Source: Bacteroidales bacterium
Lineage (GTDB): Bacteria; Bacteroidota; Bacteroidia; Bacteroidales; GWA2-32-17
NCBI GenBank assembly: GCA_026416095.1
Contig: JAOAFV010000021.1
Span: 1-64,000 of the forward strand
Direction: 5' to 3'
Length of the DNA: 64,000 nucleotides
In this document: positions 7,802-17,936 of the stretch, in pieces
Layout of the letters: each line of letters starts with the position of its first letter
Position numbering within the stretch: the first letter of the stretch is position 1
Notes under the pieces: model-generated
What the model was told of the DNA's origin: nothing
What the model saw: only the letters and a program-made list of their open reading frames with translations
Databases searched by the model: none
Program-made: the position numbers and the translations under genes

Positions 7802-9885
7802 ATATCGAGCCAAGCAAAAAATTCACGTTGCCATAGAATACTATTTTGGGGTTTTAATACAAAATGTGTTTCATCTGGAAAGATAAGCAGTTTTGCAGGT
7901 ACATCTCTTAATCGCGCACAATTAAAGGCCTGTATGCTTTCTGTATAAGGTATTCTAAAATCATTTTCGCCAGATATAATAAGAATTGGAGTATCCCATT
8001 TATCAACAAATTTATGAGGACTATTCTGATAGGTTCGTTGTGCAATTTTATTATTTTTATCCCAGAAGGGGCCTCCAAAATCGAAATTAGTAAAAAAGGT
8101 TTCGTCGGTAGAAGCGTATTGGCTTTCTAAGTTAAACATTCCACAATGAGCAATAAAAGCTTTAAATCGTTTGTTATGATTACCTGCAAGCCAAAATACG
8201 GAAAATCCGCCGTAGCTTGCTCCAACACAAGCTAGACGCTCTTTATCAATGTATGGCAAGGTACAAGCGTCGTCAATTGCAGTAAGATAATCTAGCATAT
8301 TTTGGCCAGCATAATCGCCTGAAATTTGTCTTACCCATTCGTATCCGAAACCAGGTACGCCTCTCCTATTTGGAGCAATAACAATATAACCATTAGCAGC
8401 CATAATTTGAAAGTTCCAACGAAAACTAAAAAACTGACTAACCATGCTTTGTGGGCCTCCTTGACAATATAAGATTGCCGGATATTTCTTAGTAGAATCA
8501 AAGTCTGGTGGGTAAATGTACCATACTAGCATCTTTTTTTTATCGGTAGTAGTAACCCATCTTTCTTTTACTTCGCCCATTTTAACTTTTTCGTATATTT
8601 TATTATTTATATTAGTTATTTGAGTAAGACTTCCATCTTCAATGTTAATTTTAAACAATTCTGTAGCTCTTTTCATTGAAGTAATAGAAGCTATAATTGT
8701 ATTTCCACCTTTAACTATTTCATTTATATCGTGAATTCCGTTAGTAACTGCTTTTATAAATTTATTTTCTAAATTTATTGAGTATACTTGCTTTGTTCCT
8801 CTTATTTCAGTTATGAAATAAATTTTTTTATTATCGTTCGACCATATATAATTGTATGCATTCAAATCAAAACTATCGGTATAATTTTTGATGGTTTTAG
8901 AATTAATATCGTAGACAACAATATTCATTTTATCAGATTCGTACGATGGTGTTAACATTCTCATCCAAGCAATTTTCGATGCATCATTAGAAAATACCGG
9001 ATATCTATCGTAACCATGATTATCGGCACTAATGTTTATTGTTTCTTTTGTTGTCAGGTTATATAAATAAATATCACTATTTGTGCTTATTGTATAATTT
9101 TTCCCTTCGAGTTTTTTACAAGTATAAGCCACATATTTTTCGTCGGGGCTCCAGTTTATTTCCGACATTTCAAAATATGGTGATAGTGGGGCATCATAAG
9201 GTTCATCTTTCATAATATCAATGTCATTAATTAAAGAATCGCCTTTGCGTTCAGCAATAAAAATATGTGAATAAGCACCATCTTCCCACCGATCCCAATG
9301 GCGATACATTAAATCATCAGCAATATAAACTTTAGCAAGTGGTAAATCGGGGTATATGTCTACGATTGATTTTTTTACTTTAACATCTTTTGTGTATAAA
9401 ATAAAGTTTCCCTTAGGGCTATATTTAAACGAATTAATTCCACCCTTTATTTTAGAGATCATAATTGGTTGTGTTCCATCTATGTTAATTTCCCAAATTT
9501 GAGGTTCACCACTTTCGTCGGATATAAAGCCAATTTTTTTTCCATCGGGTCGCCATAATGGATTATATTCATTACCAGCAAAGCTAGTTAATTTAAATGT
9601 TTTTTTGTTTACAATATTTGTTAAAAATAAATCAGAAAAACCCTTATTATGTGTTACAGAAAATCTTTTTACAGTATATACTACATATTCACCATTAGGC
9701 GAAACATCAAATTCTGTAATTCTTGCAAATTTCCATAGTAATTCGGGGGTGACTTTATTTTCGGTTATTAAAACTCTTTCAAGAGAATCAAAAATATTTT
9801 TATTATAAATAACCTTTTGTTCAGTTTTTCTATTACAGCTATAAAACACTAATGCAACTGTAAAGTATAATAAACTTTTTTTCAT
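7786..9885 (-). CDS. S9-family prolyl oligopeptidase-like peptidase, lipoprotein
   Basis: A 699-residue protein. The lipobox at ~residue 17 (FYSCN) suggests a membrane-anchored periplasmic enzyme. Residues ~50-430 form WD40-like/TolB-type propeller repeats (LWRPDGKKIGFISDESG, NWSPDEKYVAYTCK). The C-terminal alpha/beta-hydrolase has the nucleophile Ser557 in GASYGGFS, Asp642 in GENDFRIP and His674 in DETHF. This is the dipeptidyl/acylaminoacyl peptidase type, which cleaves short peptides. It sits 12 bases downstream of the TPR gene and overlaps the next gene, so it is part of the recA operon. Confidence 0.93.
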   Translation of the reverse strand: MKKSLLYFTVALVFYSCNRKTEQKVIYNKNIFDSLERVLITENKVTPELLWKFARITEFDVSPNGEYVVYTVKRFSVTHNKGFSDLFLTNIVNKKTFKLTSFAGNEYNPLWRPDGKKIGFISDESGEPQIWEINIDGTQPIMISKIKGGINSFKYSPKGNFILYTKDVKVKKSIVDIYPDLPLAKVYIADDLMYRHWDRWEDGAYSHIFIAERKGDSLINDIDIMKDEPYDAPLSPYFEMSEINWSPDEKYVAYTCKKLEGKNYTISTNSDIYLYNLTTKETINISADNHGYDRYPVFSNDASKIAWMRMLTPSYESDKMNIVVYDINSKTIKNYTDSFDLNAYNYIWSNDNKKIYFITEIRGTKQVYSINLENKFIKAVTNGIHDINEIVKGGNTIIASITSMKRATELFKINIEDGSLTQITNINNKIYEKVKMGEVKERWVTTTDKKKMLVWYIYPPDFDSTKKYPAILYCQGGPQSMVSQFFSFRWNFQIMAANGYIVIAPNRRGVPGFGYEWVRQISGDYAGQNMLDYLTAIDDACTLPYIDKERLACVGASYGGFSVFWLAGNHNKRFKAFIAHCGMFNLESQYASTDETFFTNFDFGGPFWDKNNKIAQRTYQNSPHKFVDKWDTPILIISGENDFRIPYTESIQAFNCARLRDVPAKLLIFPDETHFVLKPQNSILWQREFFAWLDIWLKK

Positions 9886-9897
9886 AGTATAAAATTT

Positions 9898-10893
9898 TTA
9901 TTTTAAAGCTTCATCTATTCTATTTAAACCATCGATTGCTTTTTGAAAATTAGGGACAATAGCCTTTGCTTTAATATAACAACTTCGAGCTCGAGTAAAA
10001 TCCTTTATTTTTTCGTAACAATAACCCATGTTGTAAATTGCATCGACGTTATTTGGATTTATTCTAATTACTGTATCAAAATAATTTATTGCTTTAACAT
10101 AGTCGTTTAAATAAGCCGCATAAATGTATCCCATGCCATAAAAGGCATTTTCGTATTTATTATTAATTTTACGTATTATATGATTGTACAAGTTCAATGC
10201 TTTTTCATATTGTTTTTGTTCTTGATAATAAAAAGCTAAGTTGTAATAATATTGTGGTTCATTTGGTTTTAAACGTATCGCTGCTCTATAGTAACTTGCA
10301 GCAAGTGTATCGTCTAATTCATGATGCAAAATACCAAGCATATTATAAGCTTCGTAATTTTCTGGTTCGTAATTAACAACTGTTTGAAAAGCATTTATTG
10401 CTTCTTTAGGCTGATTAGTTTCTATTAAAACCATTCCCTTTATAAAATGCGCACGAGAATAATTTTTATCAATTAAAAACACATTGTCTAAATATTCCTT
10501 TGCTTTCCTATAATCTTTTAAGATAAAATAACAATTAGCTAGTTGAGTTAAGTTTAAAACATTATCGGGTTTTCTATTAATATACTTTTCTAACCATTGT
10601 ATAGCATCTTTTACCTTTCCAGAGTAAATTAAATATTCGCTCAAAATAAAAGTTACCGAATCTGATAATGAATCGATCCTTGCTGCTATAATTGCGTCTC
10701 TTATAGCACTATCTTTTTGATTATGTTGCCAAAAAAGTTTTGCTCTTTTTAAATATAATTTACTATCGAATGGTTTTTTACGTATTTGCTTTGTTATTAA
10801 AGCAATTTTGCTTGTGTCGCTTATTTCAGTACTTGTATTACCAACTCTTTGACAAGAAAAAAAAGCAAATAGTACAACAAGTATTAAAATCAT
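9898..10893 (-). CDS. TPR-repeat lipoprotein
   Basis: A 331-residue protein with a lipobox (LFAFFSCQR, Cys at ~14) and about eight tetratricopeptide repeats. Examples are [27 protein letters not shown] and [31 protein letters not shown] arrays are protein-interaction scaffolds; no partner can be read from the sequence. Its ATG overlaps the recA stop by 4 bases (ATGA), indicating translational coupling. Confidence 0.9.
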   Translation of the reverse strand: MILILVVLFAFFSCQRVGNTSTEISDTSKIALITKQIRKKPFDSKLYLKRAKLFWQHNQKDSAIRDAIIAARIDSLSDSVTFILSEYLIYSGKVKDAIQWLEKYINRKPDNVLNLTQLANCYFILKDYRKAKEYLDNVFLIDKNYSRAHFIKGMVLIETNQPKEAINAFQTVVNYEPENYEAYNMLGILHHELDDTLAASYYRAAIRLKPNEPQYYYNLAFYYQEQKQYEKALNLYNHIIRKINNKYENAFYGMGYIYAAYLNDYVKAINYFDTVIRINPNNVDAIYNMGYCYEKIKDFTRARSCYIKAKAIVPNFQKAIDGLNRIDEALK

Positions 10894-11915
10894 GACTGTT
10901 TAGAAGTATTGAATAAAGCTTCTCTTACTTTCGATGCAATTTCATTAAGCAGTTCAGGATTTTCTTTTAGCATTTGTTTAACGCTATCGCGGCCTTGTCC
11001 AAGTTTAATTTCATTATATGCATACCATGAACCACTTTTCTTTATAATATTTTTCTCAACACCAAGATCGATTACTTCTCCTACAAAAGAAATACCTTCA
11101 CCAAAAAGAATATCGAACTCAGCACTTTTAAAAGGTGAAGCTACTTTGTTTTTAACTACTTTAACTTTAACTCTATTTCCGTATGTTTCTTCGCCTTCTT
11201 TAATTTGACTTATTTTTCTAATATCTAAGCGAACAGATGAGTAAAATTTTAAGGCATTGCCCCCTGTAGTTGTTTCAGGATTACCAAAAAGTACACCTAT
11301 TTTTTCGCGCAATTGGTTAATAAAAATACAGCATGTTTTAGTTTTACTTATACTTGCATTTAGCTTACGAAGAGCTTGCGACATTAGCCTTGCTTGTAAA
11401 CCTAGTTTAGCATCGCCCATTTCACCTTCTAGCTCTGCTTTGGGGGTAAGAGCTGCAACAGAATCTATTACTATTACATCTATTGCACCACTTCTAATTA
11501 AGGAATCGGCTATTTCTAAAGCTTGCTCTCCAAAATCGGGCTGAGAGATAAAAAGATTATTTAAATCAACTCCTAATTTTTCGGCATAATTTCTGTCGAA
11601 AGCATGCTCAGCATCGATATATGCAGCAATTCCGCCTGCTTTTTGAGCTTCGGCAATAGCATGTATTGCAAGAGTTGTTTTACCCGACGCTTCCGGACCA
11701 AATATTTCTATAATTCTTCCTCTGGGGTATCCTCCAACTCCCAAGGCATAATCGAGAGATAAGCTACCCGATGGTATAACTTCGACTTCGGCAAATCGCT
11801 CATCGCCAAGTTTCATTATGGAACCTTTTCCATGTTCTTTTTCTATTTTATCAATCGCTGCATTTAAGGCTTTTAATTTTTCTTTTAGTTGGTCTTTTAG
11901 TTGGTCTTTGTCCAT
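10890..11915 (-). CDS. recA: Recombinase RecA
   Basis: A 341-residue RecA with Walker [10 protein letters not shown], Walker [11 protein letters not shown], loop L1 near [23 protein letters not shown], and loop L2 with [26 protein letters not shown]. It polymerises on single-stranded DNA, drives strand exchange and stimulates LexA-type autocleavage. An N-terminal [12 protein letters not shown] duplication extends the start slightly. It is the first gene of a transcript that continues into a TPR lipoprotein and an S9 peptidase, an unexpected pairing. A TAnnTTTG element lies upstream. No obvious SOS box was seen. Confidence 0.98.
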   Translation of the reverse strand: MDKDQLKDQLKEKLKALNAAIDKIEKEHGKGSIMKLGDERFAEVEVIPSGSLSLDYALGVGGYPRGRIIEIFGPEASGKTTLAIHAIAEAQKAGGIAAYIDAEHAFDRNYAEKLGVDLNNLFISQPDFGEQALEIADSLIRSGAIDVIVIDSVAALTPKAELEGEMGDAKLGLQARLMSQALRKLNASISKTKTCCIFINQLREKIGVLFGNPETTTGGNALKFYSSVRLDIRKISQIKEGEETYGNRVKVKVVKNKVASPFKSAEFDILFGEGISFVGEVIDLGVEKNIIKKSGSWYAYNEIKLGQGRDSVKQMLKENPELLNEIASKVREALFNTSKQS

Positions 11916-11933
11916 GTTAAATTATTTTACTTT

Positions 11934-11941
11934 CAAAAGTA
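11934..11941 (-). promoter_or_regulatory. -7 promoter element for recA
   Basis: The minus strand reads TACTTTTG, matching TAnnTTTG exactly, about 19 bases before the recA start codon. The leader would be very short. Confidence 0.5.
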
Positions 11942-12108
11942 ATCGAATTTTTCATATTATAAAATGATCTTATTATAAATTCCTTGTATTATGAATTTTT
12001 GTAACATAATAGATAGTTAACTCGAAAAAAGGGGTATACTATTTATTCCCGCAAAATTAAAATATGTACTTACAAACATAAATTCATTTAATCAAATCTC
12101 TATGAAGA

Positions 12109-12570
12109 CTATTTTATTATCTCAAAATTTTCTTGAGTTGTTATTTTTTCGCAATATTTACATTTTAGTGAAACATTTTTTTTATCGATAACATAAAAAA
12201 AAGTTCTAATTTGTTCATGATTTGTAATACATTTAGGGTTCATGCATTTTACAATTCCTTCAATAGTATCGGGTACTTCTACAATTTTTTTCTCAACTAC
12301 TTCGTAATTTCTAATAATATTTATTTTTGCTTGAGGAGCAAACAGTGCAATTTTATTTAAATCGTGTTCATCTGGGAATTTTTCAGAAATTTTAATAATT
12401 CCTTTCTTACCAAGTTTTTCGCTTCTCAAATTACAACCAATAGTGATAGGTGTATCAATGTTATGTAAATTTAAGATAGATAAAACTTTAAATAAACTAC
12501 GTGCTGGAATATGATCAATAACAGTACCATCTTTAATTGCACTTACAATTAATTCTTTTTTAGAATCCAT
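12109..12570 (-). CDS. pyrI: Aspartate carbamoyltransferase regulatory subunit PyrI
   Basis: A 153-residue protein. It has the N-terminal allosteric domain (DGTVIDHIPARSLFKVL) and a C-terminal zinc domain with four cysteines in CMNPKCITNHE and CKYC. It binds nucleotide effectors (CTP, ATP, UTP) and couples to PyrB trimers in the ATCase holoenzyme. It starts 14 bases after the pyrB stop, giving the usual pyrBI order. Confidence 0.96.
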   Translation of the reverse strand: MDSKKELIVSAIKDGTVIDHIPARSLFKVLSILNLHNIDTPITIGCNLRSEKLGKKGIIKISEKFPDEHDLNKIALFAPQAKINIIRNYEVVEKKIVEVPDTIEGIVKCMNPKCITNHEQIRTFFYVIDKKNVSLKCKYCEKITTQENFEIIK

Positions 12571-12584
12571 ATTATATGTAAGTT

Positions 12585-13499
12585 TTAATTTAATCCAAGT
12601 ATTATGCTAATAATAGCCATTCTTGTAAACACACCATAAAGAGCTTGTTGAAAATAATATGCTTTGTCTGTTTCATCAACATCTACACTAATTTCGTTAA
12701 CACGAGGTAATGGGTGTAATATTTTCATATTCTTTTTAGTATTTTTAAGCATATCTGCTTTTATTATATAAGCATTTTTTACTTTTTCATATTCCATGGG
12801 GTCGGAGAATCGTTCTCTTTGAACTCGTGTAACATAAACTATATCTGACACTGGCAAATATTCATTAATGTCGCTACTTTCGTAATATTTAATATTTTTT
12901 TCTTCGATAAAGATTTTATATTCGTAAGGTAGTTTTAGTTCTTCAGGTGAAACTAAATAGAAAGTAGGATTAAAATAAGAAAGAGCTTGTATAAGAGAAT
13001 GGACAGTTCTGCCATATTTAAGATCGCCTACTAATGTTATAGAGAGGTTTTCGAGGGTAGCTTGTGACTGTTTTATTGTAAATAAATCGAGTAAACATTG
13101 TGTTGGGTGCTGATTAGCACCATCGCCAGCGTTAATAACAGGCACAGGAGAAACTTCTGCTGCCCATCGGGCACTCCCTTCCAGCGGATGACGAATTACA
13201 ATTAAGTCGGCATATTGAGCTACAGTTAAAATAGTATCTTTTAATGACTCGCCTTTCTGAACACTTGAAGACGAAGGATCGCTAAAGCCTATTATTCTAC
13301 CTCCCATTCTTTGCACTGCACTCTCAAAACTTAAGCGAGTACGTGTTGATGGCTCAAAAAAAAGAGTAGCTATTATTTTGCCTTTTAAAACATCATTATA
13401 TGCTTCTGGATTATTGTAATAATATTCGGCAAGATTAATAATCTGTAAATATTCTTCTTTTTTAAAATCACTTATCGAAATAAGATCTTTACCTTTCAT
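12585..13499 (-). CDS. pyrB: Aspartate carbamoyltransferase catalytic subunit PyrB
   Basis: A 304-residue ATCase. The carbamoyl-phosphate site is FFEPSTRTRLSFESA, with HPTQCLLDLFT and the aspartate loop near VTRVQRERF. It forms carbamoyl-aspartate, the first committed step of pyrimidine synthesis. It is followed at 14 bases by pyrI and preceded at 7 bases by an M42 peptidase gene, so the three probably form one transcript. Confidence 0.97.
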   Translation of the reverse strand: MKGKDLISISDFKKEEYLQIINLAEYYYNNPEAYNDVLKGKIIATLFFEPSTRTRLSFESAVQRMGGRIIGFSDPSSSSVQKGESLKDTILTVAQYADLIVIRHPLEGSARWAAEVSPVPVINAGDGANQHPTQCLLDLFTIKQSQATLENLSITLVGDLKYGRTVHSLIQALSYFNPTFYLVSPEELKLPYEYKIFIEEKNIKYYESSDINEYLPVSDIVYVTRVQRERFSDPMEYEKVKNAYIIKADMLKNTKKNMKILHPLPRVNEISVDVDETDKAYYFQQALYGVFTRMAIISIILGLN

Positions 13500-13506
13500 A
13501 ACTTTT

Positions 13507-14412
13507 TTATATATTTAAGTTATTTAATGCTAATAGGTAAATTGCGTTATACATTTCAGTAATATCATAAAGCGATGCAACTTCAAGAGGAGAATGATTA
13601 TTTTGAACAGGAATACCAATGAAAGCCCATTCTATTGGGTAAGGACATTTAGCAATTAAAGCGCCATCGCTTTGCCCAAAATCTTCTATTTCACGTTGAA
13701 GTTTTACATTATTCATTTTCAAAAAATGTTCAATTTTCCTAACAAAATTAATAGACGGAATAGCTTCATCTTTATAAGTTAATGCTATTCCATTAGATAG
13801 TTTAACTCTTGGTGTAGCTATTGTTGCATCGCATATTATTGCTTTTCTAATTTTAAATTCTTCAAAAATAAATTTACTTAATTTAATTGTTGTTCCACCG
13901 CATATTTCTTCATCGGTTGAAAACGCTAACAAAATATTTTCTACATTCTCTAATGCTTTAAGTGCAAGAAATAAACAGATTCTGTTATCTATATATGTAC
14001 TATATAATAAATCATCTTTGATGTGTGTTTTTTGTTTATAAGTAAAAAAAACTCCAGGTTCAATAAATGTTTGCGAGAAAGAAATTTTATACTTTGGTCC
14101 ATACATTAATGCATAATAATTTTCGTTATTTTCAGAAACAATTTGAAAAGGTTGTTCATCAACATTAATATGACCAATATTTAATAAAATATTTTCATGT
14201 TGCGAAATAAATCCTACTGTATCTACATGAATAAAAAAAACAAAAGAAGGATTTCCTTTTCGAATCACTAATGAATCGCCAACCCTGTATTTATGTAAGG
14301 AATTATTCACGTGTTTTTGAATATAATTAATTATTTTTTCTGCATTTCCCGAAGGTGCATGAACCGAAGATACTTCATAAATTAAATTATAATCTTTATG
14401 AAAATCTAACAT
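13507..14412 (-). CDS. M42-family metallo-aminopeptidase
   Basis: A 301-residue protein of the M42 (glutamyl aminopeptidase/endoglucanase-like) family. Metal and catalytic motifs are visible: FFIHVDTVGF (His and Asp ligands), DNRICLFLAL (bridging Asp), FSTDEEICGG (catalytic and metal Glu), CDATIATP (Asp) and a late His in NNHSPLEVA. It should be a cytosolic peptidase releasing N-terminal residues. It is somewhat shorter than the ~340-360 residues usual for the family. It is probably the first gene of the pyrBI transcript. Confidence 0.85.
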   Translation of the reverse strand: MLDFHKDYNLIYEVSSVHAPSGNAEKIINYIQKHVNNSLHKYRVGDSLVIRKGNPSFVFFIHVDTVGFISQHENILLNIGHINVDEQPFQIVSENNENYYALMYGPKYKISFSQTFIEPGVFFTYKQKTHIKDDLLYSTYIDNRICLFLALKALENVENILLAFSTDEEICGGTTIKLSKFIFEEFKIRKAIICDATIATPRVKLSNGIALTYKDEAIPSINFVRKIEHFLKMNNVKLQREIEDFGQSDGALIAKCPYPIEWAFIGIPVQNNHSPLEVASLYDITEMYNAIYLLALNNLNI

Positions 14413-14508
14413 TAAATACCTTAACTTTATTTAATCTAATAATTTTTCTATTTAAAGGTACACTAATACACAAGTTTACGATAAAATCTACTATTTTGTA
14501 ATAATAAA

Positions 14509-14775
14509 TTATGTACATTTCATTAATATATTACACATAAGGTATGAATGCTTTGTAAGCATATTAAGTTTATATTTACTGTAAAGTTTTAATTTTTTTA
14601 AATAACAAAAACATTTATAATTCCACTCTCTATTAACACCTATTAAACCTGATGTACTTGAACTAATTCCAATAAAAAATAATGTTTTATTATATTTTCT
14701 TGATGAATTATTAATATTTTCTGAATTATTTGGATCTATTGTATTGTTAAAAAAAAATTTAATTTGAAAATTCAT
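14509..14775 (-). CDS. Doubtful small ORF B (88 aa), no recognised family
   Basis: An 88-codon frame from MNFQIKFFFNN to the stop at 14509. It starts one base after the stop of small ORF A, the tight stop-start spacing often seen in operons. The composition is rich in Asn, Ser and Lys with a central Gly/Ser stretch (FIGISSSTSGLIG). No signal peptide, domain or homologue was recognised. The frame is open further upstream to 14829, but that part overlaps ORF A. It could instead be the 3' half of a frameshifted gene, or non-coding. Confidence 0.3.
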   Translation of the reverse strand: MNFQIKFFFNNTIDPNNSENINNSSRKYNKTLFFIGISSSTSGLIGVNREWNYKCFCYLKKLKLYSKYKLNMLTKHSYLMCNILMKCT

Positions 14776-14776
14776 T

Positions 14777-14917
14777 TTATTTTGTTTTAAAAGAGGTATA
14801 CATAAAACATCTACTATTGGTTTCACCATAATTATAATTTATGTGGAGTAAAACTTCACCATCACAATTAAGAGTTATTCCATTAAAATTATCATTCTTA
14901 ATTTTGCATTTACTCAT
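14777..14917 (-). CDS. Doubtful small ORF A (46 aa), no recognised family
   Basis: A 46-codon frame (MSKCKIKNDNFNGITLNCDG...) in a different frame from ORF B. It ends with TAA one base before the ATG of ORF B. The residue pattern (ITLNCDGEVLLHINYNYGE) looks like beta-strands rather than random AT-rich translation. With ORF B it could be a two-gene unit or one gene split by a frameshift. It lies between dnaA and the M42 gene on the same strand. No function can be assigned. Confidence 0.28.
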   Translation of the reverse strand: MSKCKIKNDNFNGITLNCDGEVLLHINYNYGETNSRCFMYTSFKTK

Positions 14918-14973
14918 TTATTATCAACTTTAAACATTCTTTATAAATAAAATACCACTTTAAAGCTTTTAAA

Positions 14974-16401
14974 TTACAATTTTAGTTTTCTTTCAATCTC
15001 TTCGATTTGTTGTTTAAATTTTTTATTTGTTTCCATTAAATTTTTAATTGCTTTACATGCATGAAGCACAGTAGCATGGTCTTTTCCACCGACTATTGAA
15101 CCAATTACACTCAACGATTTTTTAGTATACATTCGTGCAAAAAACATTATTATTTGACGAGCTTGTACTATTTCGTGTTTACGAGTTTTCTGTTTTAACA
15201 TTTCGGGGGTTATATCGAAGTATTCGCAAACAACTTTCTGAATAAAATCGATAGACATTTCGTATTTGGTATTTTTTACAATTTTATCGACAATGCTTTT
15301 AGCAAGATCGAGGGTAATGGCCTTTCTATTGAGGGTAGATTGAGCAAGTAAAGATATTAGAGCACCTTCTAACTCTCGTACATTAGTTGTAATGTGAGCA
15401 GCAATATATTCAAGTACTTCATCTTGTATATCGATACCATCGTTATAAACTTTTCTTTTTAAGATGGCTAAGCGGGTTTCATAATCTGGTATTTGCAAGT
15501 CGGCAGCGAGGCCCCACTTAAAACGTGACAAAATTCGTGGCTCAAAACCAGACAATTCGGCAGGAGGTCTGTCGGCTGTAAATACAAGCTGTTTATTAAA
15601 CTGATGTAAATAATTAAAAATTTGAAATAATATTTCTTGGGTTTTATCTTTACCTGCTAAATCATGAACATCGTCTATAATAAGCACATCAATTATTTGG
15701 TAAAATTGAACAAAATCAGTGAATTTATTATTTTTTACAGCATCTACATATTGAGTATAAAACTTATGCGAAGGAACATATAATACAATTTTATCGGGAT
15801 GACGACGTTTTGTTTCTATTCCAATTGCTTGACATAAGTGTGATTTTCCTAATCCATTTGCACTATATATGAATAATGGATTAAAATGAGTTGAGCCAGG
15901 GTTAGTGGCAACAGCATAGCCAGCTGCTCTTGCCAAACGATTACAGTCGCCTTCAATAAAATTTTCAAAAGTATAAGCAGGATTTATTTGAGGATCTATA
16001 TTTATCTTTTTTATGCCAGGAATTAAAAAAGGATTGGGTATATTTTTTTCCGAAATATCTAATGGATATCTAACTTCTTGATTATGTATATCAACCTTAT
16101 TTTGGGTTGGCATTTTGACAACATAAGGTTGCGAATTTTTATACATTACTATGTTATATTCAAGTTTTGCATCTTCTCCTAATTCTTTTTTTAAAATTTT
16201 ACTTAAAATGTGTATGTATTTTTCTTCTATAAATTCATAAAAAAACTGACTTGGTACCTGAATTGTAAGAACATTATTTTCAAGCTTAACAGGTACAATT
16301 GGCTCGAACCATGTTTTAAATGCAACCGCATTTATATTATCCTTTAATAAAGCCAAACATCTATTCCATACTTCAATATGATTTTTCTTTGTCATTTTCA
16401 A
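14974..16401 (-). CDS. dnaA: Chromosomal replication initiator protein DnaA
   Basis: A 475-residue DnaA with all four domains. The N-terminal DnaB/partner domain is residues ~7-85 (AFKTWFEPIVPV). A linker follows, then the AAA+ core with Walker A ANGLGKSH, Walker B VLIIDDVHDL and the arginine-finger region RILSRFKWG. The C-terminal DNA-binding domain has GGKDHATVLHACKAI. It binds DnaA boxes and opens the origin. No canonical 9-mer boxes were seen on either side, so this is probably not directly at oriC. Confidence 0.98.
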   Translation of the reverse strand: MKMTKKNHIEVWNRCLALLKDNINAVAFKTWFEPIVPVKLENNVLTIQVPSQFFYEFIEEKYIHILSKILKKELGEDAKLEYNIVMYKNSQPYVVKMPTQNKVDIHNQEVRYPLDISEKNIPNPFLIPGIKKINIDPQINPAYTFENFIEGDCNRLARAAGYAVATNPGSTHFNPLFIYSANGLGKSHLCQAIGIETKRRHPDKIVLYVPSHKFYTQYVDAVKNNKFTDFVQFYQIIDVLIIDDVHDLAGKDKTQEILFQIFNYLHQFNKQLVFTADRPPAELSGFEPRILSRFKWGLAADLQIPDYETRLAILKRKVYNDGIDIQDEVLEYIAAHITTNVRELEGALISLLAQSTLNRKAITLDLAKSIVDKIVKNTKYEMSIDFIQKVVCEYFDITPEMLKQKTRKHEIVQARQIIMFFARMYTKKSLSVIGSIVGGKDHATVLHACKAIKNLMETNKKFKQQIEEIERKLKL

Positions 16402-16658
16402 TAACTTATTTTAAGGGGGAAACGCAAATTTTTTCTTTACAATATTCACAATTTTTTCCTTAAAAAAAAAATTTTTTCATATTGATTTTTTAAAAAAGTT
16501 TTTTATACAGCACTCTACTATTAGGCATTTCAGTATATCTTTTTACAAAATTGATTTTTTGTCGCATCAATTTAGTTACTTCTATAAAAACTTTAAATTT
16601 TTCTTCAATTATGTAATTACACAAAAAGAAACTTTGTTAGAAAGATATAACAAACCAT

Positions 16659-17936
16659 TTAATAATAAAAATTTTCTCCTTTTGTTTTAACTACAAAAGC
16701 ATCGGGAAATAAATGTATAATGTTCTTTCTTAAAGAATCTGCATCATGTTTATTATAAAACTTACCAACAGTATATTTATACCTGTTATTGTGAAAAAAA
16801 ACTTTAACATCTTTTATTCCCTTAAATTCTTCTTCATTTATTATTTGTTTTTTTGAACTACGAATTTGCACTCTATAAACTAAAGTAGTATCAGATTCAA
16901 CATTAATATAGGAAGTTGAATCAGGAATATTTTTATTATATTTTTTTTTGTTTTGAGTATTTTCATCCAATATTACTGTTTTGCCAAAATCGAATATACT
17001 AAAATGTACATAACGTTTTGGATTTTCTCTTATATCTTTTAGCAATTTATCTAAATCGCGAGCACTTTTTTCTAGTTGAAAATATAATTCTTCATTGTGA
17101 ACAAGTAATCCAAGGGTACCTTTACCTTTTTCTATTTTTTCGAGAATATTATTTGCTCTTGCAAGTGATTGCTGCGCATTATAAATTACACTACTTATAT
17201 TTGCTTTTCTTAATGTATCTGTAATACTCGATAAGTTAGCAATGATGTTATTAATTAGATCATTATTTTTTTGAAAGTTGTAAGAAATAGATTCTATATT
17301 TGAAATAATTCTAACCAATGCATATTTTTCACTTGCCACGAGGGTATCTAGTATTACAGCAGAATGTTCTATACTCGATAATGTTTTTCGTAAAGAAGCA
17401 ATCGAGGTTGAAATATTATAGCGAGTATTTGGATCTAAAATACTTCTCACAGCTACTACCATTGAATCGATCGATTTAATTAGATTTTCAGCTTTTATTT
17501 TAAGAGGCAAGACTTGAGCACTAACTTGTTCTTTTAAATCAGCTTCAACCTGCGAAATAAGAGTATCTCCTTCTTTGTAATATTCTTTTTCGTTCGATAA
17601 AATTATTCTAATAGCTCTGTTACCCATTATATCTGCACTATATATTTCGGCAATACTTGAAACTGGTATTAAATATTTTTTATCAATTTTTAATTCAACT
17701 ATAATTCGTCTGTAATCGTTTTTAGAAAAATCTATCTTACCTACTCTACCTATTTCTATTCCATTTAAGAAAATAGAAGACGATTGTTTTAATCCTTCTA
17801 TAGAATTATATAATGCATAATACGAACAGTCTTTTTTAAGAATATCGAGCCCCTTTAGAAAATTATAACCCCATATAAAAAGGGCAAGAATAATAATAAA
17901 AACAATAGCTATTGTTATTTCTTTAGGTATTTTCAT
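16659..17936 (-). CDS. MCE/MlaD-family lipid-transport protein with a C-terminal SPOR-like domain
   Basis: A 425-residue protein. It has one N-terminal membrane helix (residues ~7-30) and an MCE domain (residues ~37-120; SSIFLNGIEIGRVGKI and IMGNRAIRIIL). A long alpha-helical region to ~300 follows, as in MlaD-like proteins that carry phospholipids between the membranes with an ABC transporter. Unusually, a C-terminal domain at ~350-425 (YRVQIRSSKK, VGKFYN, DAFVV) resembles a SPOR-like domain. It matches the end of the neighbouring amidase. Its start shares one base with the amidase stop (TAATG). Confidence 0.88.
   Translation of the reverse strand: MKIPKEITIAIVFIIILALFIWGYNFLKGLDILKKDCSYYALYNSIEGLKQSSSIFLNGIEIGRVGKIDFSKNDYRRIIVELKIDKKYLIPVSSIAEIYSADIMGNRAIRIILSNEKEYYKEGDTLISQVEADLKEQVSAQVLPLKIKAENLIKSIDSMVVAVRSILDPNTRYNISTSIASLRKTLSSIEHSAVILDTLVASEKYALVRIISNIESISYNFQKNNDLINNIIANLSSITDTLRKANISSVIYNAQQSLARANNILEKIEKGKGTLGLLVHNEELYFQLEKSARDLDKLLKDIRENPKRYVHFSIFDFGKTVILDENTQNKKKYNKNIPDSTSYINVESDTTLVYRVQIRSSKKQIINEEEFKGIKDVKVFFHNNRYKYTVGKFYNKHDADSLRKNIIHLFPDAFVVKTKGENFYY

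Noticed and set aside
10909-11544. Two plus-strand frames of 95-99 codons
   Set aside because: Antisense shadows of recA, whose conserved motifs fill the minus strand.
16402-16658. oriC next to dnaA
   Set aside because: No TTATCCACA-like DnaA boxes were seen on either side of dnaA; the AT-rich runs alone are not enough.
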